A DNA stretch of 64,000 nucleotides from Prevotella sp. (GCA_017538105.1 JAFYJN010000085.1:205707-269706), one strand, 5' to 3'. Shown: positions 9,887 to 18,247, counted from the first letter of the stretch. Numbers and translations: made by a program. The notes: generated by a model from the sequence alone, not told the origin.

Positions 9887-10111
9887 TCAGCTTTCTTTTT
9901 TTTCTTGTTCGGCATCTTCCTTGCCCTTTGAGGAAGGTTGCTCGTCCACGGAATCCAATTCGTTCATTCCTTCCTTGAAACTTTTCACACCCTTACCCAA
10001 CCCTTTCATCATCTCGGGAATTTTCTTTCCCCCAAAAAGGAGAAGAACAACCAGTGCGATGAGGACTATTTCGGGCATTCCCAATGAAAACAGCAGCATA
10101 TTGTAAATCAT
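9887..10111 (-). CDS. tatA: Sec-independent translocase pore protein TatA
   Basis: A short TatA/TatE protein: one hydrophobic helix ([17 protein letters not shown]), the GGKKIPE hinge, an amphipathic helix ([15 protein letters not shown]) and a charged tail ending in EQEKKES. The open frame extends further upstream to 10198, but the promoter at 10134-10165 lies inside that extension, so the start must be the Met at 10111 or the one at 10099. First gene of the tatA-tatC-iron-sulfur-reductase operon. Confidence 0.93.
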   Translation of the reverse strand: MIYNMLLFSLGMPEIVLIALVVLLLFGGKKIPEMMKGLGKGVKSFKEGMNELDSVDEQPSSKGKEDAEQEKKES

Positions 10112-10133
10112 GATGTAAAAATATGTTTGTTTG

Positions 10134-10165
10134 CAAAAATAATTAAAATATACATTTTCTCCAAA
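10134..10165 (-). promoter_or_regulatory. Bacteroidetes-type promoter of tatA
   Basis: Minus-strand TTTG (10162-10165), a 20-base spacer and TATTTTTG (10134-10141). Transcription would begin roughly 15-20 bases before the chosen tatA start, giving a very short leader. Confidence 0.72.
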
Positions 10166-10299
10166 TGAAAGTAAAAAAAACTCAAGATAATTCAACACTT
10201 AGGAATAATTTGTGTACCTTAGCCGACGCTTTGAGAAAGACAAGCAGCCTCATCGACTCGTTTATTTAGTCAACAAAACAACAATTTGTCAACTTACCA

Positions 10300-10941
10300 A
10301 TGAGCATCAACTATACCCATAGGGAAGAGATTTGGAACACTTGGTCGCATGCCTTGGGTATTGCAGGCGGGATGGTTTTCGGCATCATCTTTATCTACAA
10401 AGCCATCGACAAGAGCGATGCTTTGGGTGTGTTCAGCATCATTCTCTACCTCTTGGGTATGATGGGGTCATATGTCACCTCCACCACCTATCATGCGCTG
10501 TCGTCCAATTCCAAACGGAAGGAGCCATGGCGACGATGGGACCATGCCGCCATCTATTGGCATATTGCTGGCAGCTACTCGCCGGTGACGCTGATAGCCC
10601 TGCGCGACCATTCATTCTGGGGATGGGGACTCTTCATTTTTGTATGGCTTTGCGCCATTGTAGGCACATCGCTTAGCCTGTGGCGACTGAAGGAGCACTC
10701 CAATCTGGAAACCTGTTGTTTTGTAGGTATGGGCCTGAGTGTTTTGGTGGCTTTTAAGCCATTGGTAGAAGCCGTAAACACCGCCACCTTGTGGTGGATT
10801 ATCGCTGAAGGCATCTTCTACATCTCTGGAGCCGTGTTCTACACCTTCCGCCGTAAGCGCAACGCCCACACCGTGTTCCATTTCTTCGTTCTTGCCGGTA
10901 CGGCCTGCCACATCGTGGCGGTATGGAAGATTCTAGGGTGA
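10300..10941 (+). CDS. Hemolysin III / progestin-receptor-like membrane protein
   Basis: A 213-residue inner-membrane protein of the hemolysin III (YqfA, PAQR-like) family, with seven predicted hydrophobic helices. The family's metal-binding residues are visible: an early WSHALG (residues 15-20), TTYHAL near residue 62, and a late AGTACHIVAVW near the C-terminus. PAQR-like proteins are thought to be zinc-dependent hydrolases; the bacterial function is not well known and the hemolysin name is historical. It stands alone, transcribed away from the tat operon. Confidence 0.9.
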   Translation: MSINYTHREEIWNTWSHALGIAGGMVFGIIFIYKAIDKSDALGVFSIILYLLGMMGSYVTSTTYHALSSNSKRKEPWRRWDHAAIYWHIAGSYSPVTLIALRDHSFWGWGLFIFVWLCAIVGTSLSLWRLKEHSNLETCCFVGMGLSVLVAFKPLVEAVNTATLWWIIAEGIFYISGAVFYTFRRKRNAHTVFHFFVLAGTACHIVAVWKILG

Positions 10942-11085
10942 CACGCCGTTTAATAACTTTGTTTTTTTATTGCATCTTCAAATCAGGTAGTCAAAACAAT
11001 TCTACTTTTTTCAAGCAAACACGCTTGGTTTCAATAATTCTTTGTACCTTCGCAGCATGAAAGCATGAATTGCTATTCTTAGACT

Positions 11086-12261
11086 ATGAGAAGACGATTT
11101 AATGACCGTCAGGTCACATACATAGGCATCATCCTAGGCATTCTCATCACCGGTGGTATCGGTGGATTGTGGTACGCCGTCCGTCAGGTGAGCGACAACC
11201 AGGCCCAGGAGGTTTTTGAGAAGGATTCACTGCGTGAAGCGAGCAAATTGCGCATGGTGGCCGAATATGCTGCTGAACAAGCCTTGCAGGATTCCATCGT
11301 GGAGTTTGAACGCACCCACTCATCACAGGCCATAGCCCACAGAATGCAGGTGATAGTGAGCCAAGAACTAAAGAAGAGCAGCATCAAACCTTACGACCCA
11401 CGTTACCGCACCGCTTCATTTCAGGAGTTGCTACAACAGTGCAAGACATTCGACCGCGACAGCGCGAAGAAAGGATGGCATTTCTACGACATCCCTTTCT
11501 ATGAATATATCCCCAAAAAGGAGATTATTGGCTGTGAAATATCGCGTGTGTATTACGTAACAAACACCACAGCCTCCGCCGACGTGCGCTATGACCTAAA
11601 CAACGACAGTATCCCTTCGAAAAGTGCCGTCTACCGATTAGTATACGTGAATGACGAATGGTTGGTGGACGACTGTATCATCGATCAGGAGTCGGAACGT
11701 GAGAGCCTTCGTTGGTACATGGATGGCTACTACTTCATAGAACGCCCTGACACCACACAGGTGGACAGCACCATGAACGATGAGCGACGAGTTACGGGCG
11801 ATGAGCGAAAAACAAAGGGCACAGAGGAACCAACTAAGAAGACAGAAAGTAAGGGGCAAGGAACAGGGAGCAAGGAGCAAGCAAGTAAAAAAACCGACAC
11901 CAAAAAGGCGGAAACTAAGAAGTCCGACAGCAAACCCAAGACTGAAAGTAAGGGGCAAGGAGCAGGGAGCAAGGAGCAAGGAAGCAAAAAGTCCGAAACA
12001 AAAAAGGCGGAGACTAAGAAGTCGGACAGCAAACCCAAGACGGAAAGCAAGGGACAAGGAGCAGGGAGCAAGGAGCAAGGAAGCAAAAAGTCCGAAACAA
12101 AAAAGGCGGAGACTAAGAAGTCGGACAGCAAACCCAAGACGGAAAGCAAGGGACAAGGAACTGGGAGCAAGGAGCAAACAAGTAAAAAGTCCGACAACAA
12201 GCCAAAGACCGAAACCAAGAAATCCGACAACAAGCCAAAGACAACCACCAAGAAACAATGA
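11086..12261 (+). CDS. Membrane-anchored protein with Lys/Ser/Glu-rich tandem-repeat tail
   Basis: A 391-residue protein of unknown function. Residues 10-31 form one membrane helix after a basic N-terminus. Residues 40-225 form a globular part, with no family recognised, that contains the segments KKGWHFYDIPFYEYIP and RLVYVNDEWLVDDC. From about residue 230 the protein is highly charged, low complexity and built from a 33-residue unit repeated a little over three times. It overlaps the next lipoprotein gene by 4 bases, so the two are coupled. The tail is probably disordered; homology searches should use the globular part only. Confidence 0.75.
   Translation: MRRRFNDRQVTYIGIILGILITGGIGGLWYAVRQVSDNQAQEVFEKDSLREASKLRMVAEYAAEQALQDSIVEFERTHSSQAIAHRMQVIVSQELKKSSIKPYDPRYRTASFQELLQQCKTFDRDSAKKGWHFYDIPFYEYIPKKEIIGCEISRVYYVTNTTASADVRYDLNNDSIPSKSAVYRLVYVNDEWLVDDCIIDQESERESLRWYMDGYYFIERPDTTQVDSTMNDERRVTGDERKTKGTEEPTKKTESKGQGTGSKEQASKKTDTKKAETKKSDSKPKTESKGQGAGSKEQGSKKSETKKAETKKSDSKPKTESKGQGAGSKEQGSKKSETKKAETKKSDSKPKTESKGQGTGSKEQTSKKSDNKPKTETKKSDNKPKTTTKKQ
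11839..12261 (+). repeat. 99-base in-frame tandem repeat in the Lys-rich tail
   Basis: Units begin at 11839, 11938, 12037 and 12136, exactly 99 bases (33 codons) apart, each opening with KTESKGQG and GSKEQ. Copies two and three are nearly identical in DNA, so copy number is expected to vary between strains. Inside each unit there is a secondary 7-base period (ggggcaa, ggagcag, ggagcaa), the same sequence type as in intergenic arrays elsewhere in the window. Confidence 0.93.
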
Positions 12262-12809
12262 AGCACCACCATCTACTTAACAATGGAATCCCCATCTTCC
12301 TACTTGCCATCCTCCTATTCGTGGGATGTAAAGGGCATTCGGACAAAAAAGGTGGAAAACATGCCAAGCCGTGGGCAGATGCCGACTCCACGGCACAACT
12401 GGAGGCAGACAGTAGCGCGCTGGAATCTGCCGACACGCTGGCGCTCGCTGATAGCACGCATCAAACTGACAGCACGAAGGAAGCAACACGCGACACCATT
12501 GCCACGAGCCGTGGTCCCATCTCAGGAAACCAATACCTGGAAGGCATCGTTGGCCGTCACACCATTGCCATGAGTTTCAGTACCATCAGTGGAAATGACT
12601 TCTTGGGAAATGCCACCATTGACGGACAGCGCCATGAGATAACAGGCCGCTATACCACCGATGACCGCAGCCGGTTGATTATAGATGAAGCTGTAAGACA
12701 ACGAGACACCACACCATTCCATATAGAACTTCATGCCGCAAAAGATGGTTACGAGGGAACTTTCACGACAGCAGAAGAACGGTTGGCGATATCGTTAACA
12801 AGGAAATAA
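12258..12809 (+). CDS. Hypothetical lipoprotein
   Basis: A 183-residue protein with a lipoprotein signal: hydrophobic stretch IFLLAILLFVG followed by Cys24. After the anchor comes an acidic, Ala/Asp/Ser-rich linker (to about residue 80), then a compact domain of about 100 residues (NQYLEGIVGRHTIAMSF onward) rich in predicted beta strands. No family is recognised. It overlaps the preceding repeat-tail gene by 4 bases (12258-12261), which suggests that the two products are made together and may act together at the envelope. Confidence 0.75.
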   Translation: MKHHHLLNNGIPIFLLAILLFVGCKGHSDKKGGKHAKPWADADSTAQLEADSSALESADTLALADSTHQTDSTKEATRDTIATSRGPISGNQYLEGIVGRHTIAMSFSTISGNDFLGNATIDGQRHEITGRYTTDDRSRLIIDEAVRQRDTTPFHIELHAAKDGYEGTFTTAEERLAISLTRK

Positions 12810-12818
12810 GTGAGAGAG

Positions 12819-13025
12819 TCAGGATTCCCGACGGTTGCCTGACTTGCGGAAATTGTTCCCTATAAGGAATAGCAGGACGCCAAGCCCCAGCCACAGGATG
12901 AGATAGAGAATAAAGTAATGTACTTTGCTGCCGTCGGTGAGCAAATACATAACACTCAGTGCCGAACCAGAAATGGCGATGATGGCTCCGAGAATCATAT
13001 TGATAATGCCTATTGTCTTTCTCAT
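12819..13025 (-). CDS. Small two-helix membrane protein
   Basis: A 68-residue protein made almost entirely of two hydrophobic helices (about residues 5-27 and 36-58) with a basic, Arg-rich C-terminus (NNFRKSGNRRES). No family is recognised with certainty. A well spaced promoter directly upstream (13054-13083) argues that the short frame is a real gene. It points toward the lipoprotein gene, with which it converges. Confidence 0.6.
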   Translation of the reverse strand: MRKTIGIINMILGAIIAISGSALSVMYLLTDGSKVHYFILYLILWLGLGVLLFLIGNNFRKSGNRRES

Positions 13026-13053
13026 GACATAAAAGATGAATGGTTTCTGGTTA

Positions 13054-13083
13054 CAAAAGTAAGTATTTATTTCGAAAAAACAA
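13054..13083 (-). promoter_or_regulatory. Bacteroidetes-type promoter for the small membrane protein
   Basis: Minus-strand TTG (13081-13083), 19 bases, then TACTTTTG (13054-13061), about 30 bases before the start at 13025. Confidence 0.6.
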
Positions 13084-13102
13084 TAAAAACAAAAAAATAA
13101 TC

Positions 13103-14410
13103 ATGAAGAAAACGTTTTTAGTCTGCTTTTTGGCCTGTATGGGTCTGTTGGGCATGGCCCAAGGCATGGATGACGACCCCGACAGCCGCTACGCCACCGA
13201 CCTGCTCAAGCCTGGCACTGTAGCGCCCGACTTCCAGATGAAAGCCCTGGACGGAAAGAAGTTCAAACTCAGTAAATTGCGTGGCCATTACGTGGTTCTC
13301 GATTTCTGGGCATCCTGGTGCCCCGACTGTCGCAAGGACATTCCCAACCTATTGCGCATGTACAACCGTTTCCATAGCAAGGGTGTGGAATTCGTGGGTG
13401 TATCGTTCGATGATAATGCCACAGCATGGCAAGAGGCAGTGCAAAAATACAACATCCCCTACACCCAGGTGAGCGAACTGAAGAAATGGAAAGAAACTGC
13501 CATCTCACCCCTCTATGGTGTGAAATGGATACCTTCATTGTACCTCATCGACCCTGAGGGGAAGGTCGTTCTGTCGACAGTGGTTTCCGACAAAGTAGAA
13601 GCCCGGTTGTATGAACTGACATCATCCGCATCCTCACCCATCGGCACAAAGGAGAGCATCTGGATTGACGGCAGCAAGGGACGCCTCAAGGCCGTGATAC
13701 AAAAGCCTGAACTGACACAAGGCCAGCAATGTCCAATGGTGATGTTCTGTCATGGTTTCGGCGGAACGAAAGAAGGGCCGTTATTTGAAATTACCGCCGA
13801 CAGTCTATGTGCCCATGGCATCGCCTCCATCCGCTTCGACTTCAATGGCCATGGCGAGAGTGATGGTGACTTCCAAGAGATGACCGTTCCCAATGAGATA
13901 GAAGATGCGAAAAAAGTATATGAATACGTTCGTGACCTGCGCTTTGTCAGCGATGTGGCCATAGCAGGCCATTCACAAGGCGGTGTGGTGGCAGCCATGA
14001 CCGCCGGCGAACTGGGAAACGATGCTTTCAAGGCTGTTGTGCTGTTGGCTCCCGCAGCCGTATTGCGCGACGATGCCATTCGTGGCAACACGATGGGCAA
14101 GATGTACAACCCACTCGACCCACCAGACTATGTAGAATTGTGGGGCGGCAAGCGCCTGGGGCGCGAATACATCAAAAGCGCCTTCTATCTACCTATCTAC
14201 GAAACGGCAGCCAAATACCAAGGTCCGGCACTCATCATCCACGGCACAGCCGACCGCGTGGTGCCCTATACCTATGGCGAGCGGTTCCACCAACTATGGT
14301 CTGGCAGCCAATGGGAACTTCTTGACGGTCTGGACCATGGCTTCGGTCCCAATGTGTACCGCGCCGACCAACTGATGACCGATTTCCTTGTGAAAGAATT
14401 CAAGAGGTGA
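13103..14410 (+). CDS. Secreted thioredoxin-fold / alpha-beta hydrolase fusion protein
   Basis: A 435-residue exported protein. The start at 13103 gives a clean signal peptide (MKKTFLVCFLACMGLLGMAQ); the frame is open further upstream but that part is not signal-like. Residues 35-175 are a TlpA/ResA-like thioredoxin domain with active site WCPDC (72-76). Residues 185-435 are an alpha/beta hydrolase with nucleophile S291 in GHSQGG, D384 in HGTAD and H412 in LDHGFG. Both domains keep their catalytic residues, which suggests two activities on one periplasmic substrate. The stop codon is formed by the first unit of a gtgagag array. Confidence 0.88.
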   Translation: MKKTFLVCFLACMGLLGMAQGMDDDPDSRYATDLLKPGTVAPDFQMKALDGKKFKLSKLRGHYVVLDFWASWCPDCRKDIPNLLRMYNRFHSKGVEFVGVSFDDNATAWQEAVQKYNIPYTQVSELKKWKETAISPLYGVKWIPSLYLIDPEGKVVLSTVVSDKVEARLYELTSSASSPIGTKESIWIDGSKGRLKAVIQKPELTQGQQCPMVMFCHGFGGTKEGPLFEITADSLCAHGIASIRFDFNGHGESDGDFQEMTVPNEIEDAKKVYEYVRDLRFVSDVAIAGHSQGGVVAAMTAGELGNDAFKAVVLLAPAAVLRDDAIRGNTMGKMYNPLDPPDYVELWGGKRLGREYIKSAFYLPIYETAAKYQGPALIIHGTADRVVPYTYGERFHQLWSGSQWELLDGLDHGFGPNVYRADQLMTDFLVKEFKR

Positions 14411-14436
14411 GAGGTGAGGAGTGAGAGGTGAGAGAA
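14405..14436 (+). repeat. GTGAGAG heptamer array
   Basis: Four to five imperfect 7-base units of the gtgagag type. The array begins within the last codons of the upstream hydrolase gene and supplies its stop codon. Because the period is 7 and each unit contains TGA, all three forward frames are closed. Confidence 0.8.
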
Positions 14437-14502
14437 CACCCACAGGTTATTTTTCCACTCCCTGTAACATCCAAATATATAAAATTCCAAAAACATATAA
14501 TA

Positions 14503-15468
14503 ATGAAACGACTTATATTATCATTAGCCATATTGATGGGCGCATTAACATCATGTGCCTTGGACAAAGGAAAACAACAATCCTCAGAAGCCACGGCCAA
14601 CGACAGCATCGAGCAGGAAACTGTCAGCACAGTACCACAGGCTAAGAAAACGCTGAAAGAAGGCAAGAGCCGTATCGTGAATGCCACATATCACAGCAAG
14701 ATCTTAGGAGCAGACCGAACCTACACCGTCTACCTACCCAAAAGCTACGATGTGGAGCCCGATCGTCAATACCCCATTCTCTATCTGCTCCATGGCATGC
14801 TCGACGACAACTACTGCTGGACCACCCGTGGACACCTGAAAGAAGTGATGGACACTCTGGTGGCGCAGGGCAAGGCTACCGAGATGGTTATAGTCACTCC
14901 CTGTGCTGGAGGCGAGGCCAACAAAGATTGGAACGGCTATTTCAACATGCGCGGTTGGAACTATGAAGATTTCTTCTTCAAAGAGTTCGTGCCGTTCATA
15001 GAAAAGGAATACCGCATCCTTACTGACCGTGGCCACCGCGCCGCCGCCGGCCTGTCGATGGGTGGAGGGGCCGCCACAAGCTTCTGCCAGCGCTATCCCG
15101 ACATGTTCTGTGCGTGCTATGCCATGAGTGCGCTGATGGACATTGTTCCTCTACCCGGCCATAAGGCTGGCCCCAACAGCAAGGTGGGCATCATGAGTGC
15201 CAAGGTGGGTGAGTTAAGCTGCTCGAAATTCATCCGTCAGGCTAATGCCGCCACCATCGCCAAGATGAAGACCATCCGCTGGTACGTCGATTGCGGCGAC
15301 CGCGACTTCCTGCTAAAGAAAAACCAAGAGTTCATGGCCGCCATGGACCGTGCTGGCATCCCTTATAAGAAACAGATACGCAAAGGTACCCATTCTTGGC
15401 AATACTGGCATTCCGGTCTGTTCATCTGCCTGCCCTTCATCAGCGAGAGTTTCGCACCGATTCCCTAA
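14503..15468 (+). CDS. Lipoprotein esterase of the esterase D / feruloyl-esterase-like family
   Basis: A 321-residue lipoprotein from the Met at 14503, chosen because it gives signal MKRLILSLAILMGALTSC with lipid-modified Cys18. The body matches the family often called putative esterase (Pfam PF00756): YPILYLLHGMLDD (89-102), nucleophile S185 in GLSMGGGAA, an acidic residue in VDCGDRDFLL, and His in KGTHSWQYW. In Bacteroidales such enzymes are often carbohydrate or feruloyl esterases; the substrate here is unknown. It ends just before a strong bidirectional terminator. Confidence 0.86.
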   Translation: MKRLILSLAILMGALTSCALDKGKQQSSEATANDSIEQETVSTVPQAKKTLKEGKSRIVNATYHSKILGADRTYTVYLPKSYDVEPDRQYPILYLLHGMLDDNYCWTTRGHLKEVMDTLVAQGKATEMVIVTPCAGGEANKDWNGYFNMRGWNYEDFFFKEFVPFIEKEYRILTDRGHRAAAGLSMGGGAATSFCQRYPDMFCACYAMSALMDIVPLPGHKAGPNSKVGIMSAKVGELSCSKFIRQANAATIAKMKTIRWYVDCGDRDFLLKKNQEFMAAMDRAGIPYKKQIRKGTHSWQYWHSGLFICLPFISESFAPIP

Positions 15469-15492
15469 TCCCACGAAACGCTATACGGTATG

Positions 15493-15531
15493 AAAACATT
15501 GGGGGCGGTCGATGACCGCCCCCAATGTTTT
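15493..15531. terminator. Bidirectional terminator between convergent genes
   Basis: A perfect 18-base inverted repeat (15493-15510 and 15514-15531) with a 3-base loop, core GGGGGCGGTC, flanked by A and T runs on both sides. It serves the esterase gene on the plus strand and the GrpE-like gene on the minus strand. Confidence 0.92.
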
Positions 15532-15553
15532 CCAAAATACCAATACTGATTGT

Positions 15554-16033
15554 TCAACGATAGACCACCACTTCAGCCAGTCGAATCACATGGTCGCCAC
15601 GTATGTACCCGTCTTTCTTGATAGACACGATGGAACCCGACTTCTGCGATGAGTCTCGTTCCGTTCCCACTACATTGCAGAAACGCTCATCATACATATT
15701 GTCGGGAAATTCTATCTTCTTTACCCCATGACGCTCAAGTACCGCCAATGTCTTTGTCTTGGCGGCAAGCAGTCGGGTGATAGCCTTGGTGGATATCTGG
15801 CTCTGATCCAATCCACGCTGTTTGATGGTTTCTTCCGCCCAATCAAAAGTGTCGACTACTTCAAGAAAGTCGGCAAGCATCTCATTGATCTTATCTTCAT
15901 TTTGCTTGCTTTGCCGCTCATTGCGGTGGATGAGCGCAAGATTCTCATTTTGGAGTCTGGCCACCAAGCCAGCTATCTCGGTGATTGTGCTAAATCCCAT
16001 ATTGTTAAGAGGAATTAAAGGGTTACGGTTCAT
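15554..16033 (-). CDS. GrpE-domain protein, short
   Basis: A 159-residue protein whose C-terminal half resembles the GrpE nucleotide-exchange factor head: LERHGVKKIEFPD, then a Gly-Thr-Glu segment and GYIRGDHVIRLAEVVVYR at the end, equal to the GrpE motif GY...RVLRPAxVxV. The N-terminal half is a predicted coiled coil (residues 15-70), shorter than in classical GrpE (about 190 residues). No dnaJ or dnaK is next to it. It overlaps the LysM zinc-ribbon gene by 11 bases, so the pair is co-translated. It is probably a specialised paralogue rather than the housekeeping GrpE; a Met at 16000 is an alternative start. Confidence 0.7.
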   Translation of the reverse strand: MNRNPLIPLNNMGFSTITEIAGLVARLQNENLALIHRNERQSKQNEDKINEMLADFLEVVDTFDWAEETIKQRGLDQSQISTKAITRLLAAKTKTLAVLERHGVKKIEFPDNMYDERFCNVVGTERDSSQKSGSIVSIKKDGYIRGDHVIRLAEVVVYR

Positions 16034-16643
16034 AGACGATGAGTGAATCGCCCACGGAGAGGTTGCTCGATTTCTTCCCTCCGTTGAGTTTGGCGATTTC
16101 GTCTATATGATTGGCATTGCCATAAAGCTTGATACTGATTCTCGAGAAATTATCACCTTTCTGAATGACATAATATTTTTTACCTTTCGGTGCCGTAGGA
16201 GCAGGATTCGACTGAGTCTGTTGTGCCGGTTGTTCTGTAGTCGCGGGCTTTTGTGCCGATTCCGCTGGAGCAGGCACCGACGCCTTGGCATCTTCAGCAC
16301 CTGGCGTTACTGGAGCCTTGAGCGCCGGATTGAGTTGCCGCTGCAGGTCGTTGACATTCTCCTGAAGGCTCTTAATGGAGTCGCGCAGTTGTGCCACCAG
16401 TTTGTTCTCTGCCGCTTTGCCGCCGCCCGACGCGCTGAGGAGCGCAAAGAGTACAGCAGCCACAATAGCGATGATCGCTATGGGTTTCCAAATATTGCGC
16501 TTGGCCACCTGTTCCTCCCTCAGGTCGTCGAGCAGTTGGTATATTTTCAGTTCGCTCCCGCAATTAGGGCATTTGGGGTCGTTCTCATCGGCGAAATTCT
16601 CGATGTCTTTGCCACACACGGGACATGTGAAATGTTGTCTCAT
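16023..16643 (-). CDS. Zinc-ribbon, single-helix membrane protein with C-terminal LysM domain
   Basis: A 206-residue protein with an ordered architecture: zinc ribbon CPVC (residues 8-11) and CPNC (29-32), one membrane helix near 50-70, a short coiled coil (LRDSIKSLQENVNDLQRQL), a Pro/Ala/Gln-rich linker and a LysM domain (YYVIQKGDNFSRISIKLYGNANH) at the end. The ribbon would face the cytoplasm and the LysM domain would bind peptidoglycan. It overlaps the downstream GrpE-like gene. A TAACTTTG box at 16719-16726 is a likely -7 element. Confidence 0.83.
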   Translation of the reverse strand: MRQHFTCPVCGKDIENFADENDPKCPNCGSELKIYQLLDDLREEQVAKRNIWKPIAIIAIVAAVLFALLSASGGGKAAENKLVAQLRDSIKSLQENVNDLQRQLNPALKAPVTPGAEDAKASVPAPAESAQKPATTEQPAQQTQSNPAPTAPKGKKYYVIQKGDNFSRISIKLYGNANHIDEIAKLNGGKKSSNLSVGDSLIVYEP

Positions 16644-16810
16644 AAAGATTTGGCTTGTTAATACACTTTTTGTAGCCCCACATACTTACTGTGCAGCCAC
16701 CTGTTCATTTTTCCGCTGCAAAGTTAATAAAAAAATCCTCATGCAAATAAATATTTTATTGAAATATATAAAAAAGAACGAAATAATTTGTACTTTTGCA
16801 CTTAATAAAG

Positions 16811-16851
16811 GGAGTGACGAACGACAAGCATCGAGCAATGAACGATGAACT
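16811..16851 (+). repeat. Heptamer-period spacer (gacgaac / gatgaac type)
   Basis: Five to six 7-base units of the gacgaac, gatgaac kind between the promoter box and the SPFH gene start, so it would form part of that gene's leader RNA. Confidence 0.6.
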
Positions 16852-16908
16852 ATTATTTGCGTTTCAGAACTCCTTTACTCCTAAATCAATAACTAAAAGA
16901 ACAAGACA

Positions 16909-18243
16909 ATGGGATTATTCCGCAATCCGAATGAATCGGCTTATCAAGGTGGCAAGAAACATATTCTCGAGTCGCTGAAAAATACTTCTCCCGCCGGCGT
17001 GCTCATCTGGAAGCAGCCCGAAGAAGATTTCAATACCCACTCCGTGCTGACCGTCAACCCTGGTGAGGAAGCCATCTTTGTGAAGGATGGTGAAGTGGTG
17101 GCTGTTTTTCAGAACGGTCGTCACGTGCTGAAGACTGAGAACTACGTGTTTCTCTCCCGCCTGCGCAATATGCTTAGCGGTGGCATCAGCACCTTCAACT
17201 GTTTCGTCTATTTCGTGCGCAAGGCCACGACGATGGAATTGTTGTGGGGTACATCTTCCCCCATCCAATTGCGTGACCCCGTGCAGGGCATTGCCACGAG
17301 CATCAAAGCACGAGGTAGTTACAAAGTGAAGATTGACGACAGCGTGAAATTTCTCACCACACTCATGGGTAGCAACGTGAGCAAGTTCGAACCTAACGAC
17401 ATCGAGCGGTATTTCAGCAATGAGTTCCAGCAGAAAATCAAGTCGACGATTGCCAAGGGTCTGAAAGCGCAGAACGAAGAGTTATTGGGCGTATGCGCCG
17501 AGATGGACGCGTTTGCCACGCAGATAACACCTGCCATACAAGAGATGTTGGCAGAATATGGTATCGGACTGGCTCAGTTCACCATCGCCGCCATGGATAT
17601 ACCCGAGGACGATCCTAACCGTCTGTTGCTGGAACAGGCATACGCCAAGAAGCGCGAATTCGACCTTATGGGTCAGGACTACCGTACCATCAAGGGTATG
17701 GACATTATGGCCGACATGGCACATGGTGTGAGCACCCAGGGCGGCGACAGTGCCGTAGGCAGCATGATGGGCGTGGGCATGGGTCTGAGCATGGGCATGG
17801 CCACTGGTGGTGCCTTTGGACAGATGGCCCAGAACGCCTTCCAAGGGGTACAGGGACAACCCGGGCAACAATATCCGCCCCAACAGGGTCAACCACAAGG
17901 CTATCCACAATATCCACCACAGGGACAGCAATATCCTCCTCAGCAAGGACAACCACAAGGCTACCAGCAGTATCCACCACAAGGACAGCAATATCCTCCT
18001 CAGCAAGGACAGCCACAAGGCTATCAGCAATACCCGCCCCAAGGACAACCTCAAGGTTATCCGCCCCAAGGACAACAGGGCTACCAACAGTACCCACCAC
18101 AAGGACAGCCTCAGGCGCCCCAACCCGCAGCTGAAGACCCGATGGCACGTCTCACCAAACTCAAGCAGATGCTTGACGCCGGCCTCATCCAACAAAGCGA
18201 ATACGATGCCGTGAAAAATGAAATACTCAGTAAAATGATTTAA
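16909..18243 (+). CDS. SPFH-domain (virion-core-like, YdjI-like) protein with PGQ-rich linker and SHOCT domain
   Basis: A 444-residue protein. Residues 1-270 form the SPFH/virion-core-like domain (start MGLFRNPNESAYQGG; AIFVKDGEVVAVFQNGRHVL; LAQFTIAAMDIPEDDP). Residues 275-305 are Gly/Met-rich and hydrophobic. Residues 310-405 are a tandem repeat of roughly YPPQGQPQG units, and 410-444 form a SHOCT bihelical domain (ARLTKLKQMLDAGLIQQSEYD). B. subtilis YdjI, a similar protein, works with PspA and YdjG in membrane stress. A TACTTTTG box lies at 16791-16798. It is the first gene of three; the next begins 5 bases after its stop. Confidence 0.88.
   Translation: MGLFRNPNESAYQGGKKHILESLKNTSPAGVLIWKQPEEDFNTHSVLTVNPGEEAIFVKDGEVVAVFQNGRHVLKTENYVFLSRLRNMLSGGISTFNCFVYFVRKATTMELLWGTSSPIQLRDPVQGIATSIKARGSYKVKIDDSVKFLTTLMGSNVSKFEPNDIERYFSNEFQQKIKSTIAKGLKAQNEELLGVCAEMDAFATQITPAIQEMLAEYGIGLAQFTIAAMDIPEDDPNRLLLEQAYAKKREFDLMGQDYRTIKGMDIMADMAHGVSTQGGDSAVGSMMGVGMGLSMGMATGGAFGQMAQNAFQGVQGQPGQQYPPQQGQPQGYPQYPPQGQQYPPQQGQPQGYQQYPPQGQQYPPQQGQPQGYQQYPPQGQPQGYPPQGQQGYQQYPPQGQPQAPQPAAEDPMARLTKLKQMLDAGLIQQSEYDAVKNEILSKMI
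17860..18125 (+). repeat. Tandem repeat encoding the Pro/Gln/Gly/Tyr linker
   Basis: Degenerate units of 12-15 codons encode YPPQGQPQGYQQ-type segments eight to nine times between the SPFH and SHOCT domains. The units are similar in DNA (ccacaaggacagcaatatcc recurs), so length change by slippage is likely. Confidence 0.85.
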
Positions 18244-18247
18244 CCCT

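Noticed and set aside
10112-10198. N-terminal extension of TatA
   Set aside because: The promoter boxes lie within it and the extra 29 residues do not fit TatA.
11638-12272. Long antisense frames opposite the Lys-rich repeat tail
   Set aside because: Leu/Val/Ser-rich mirror of a low-complexity repeat; period 33 comes from the sense gene.
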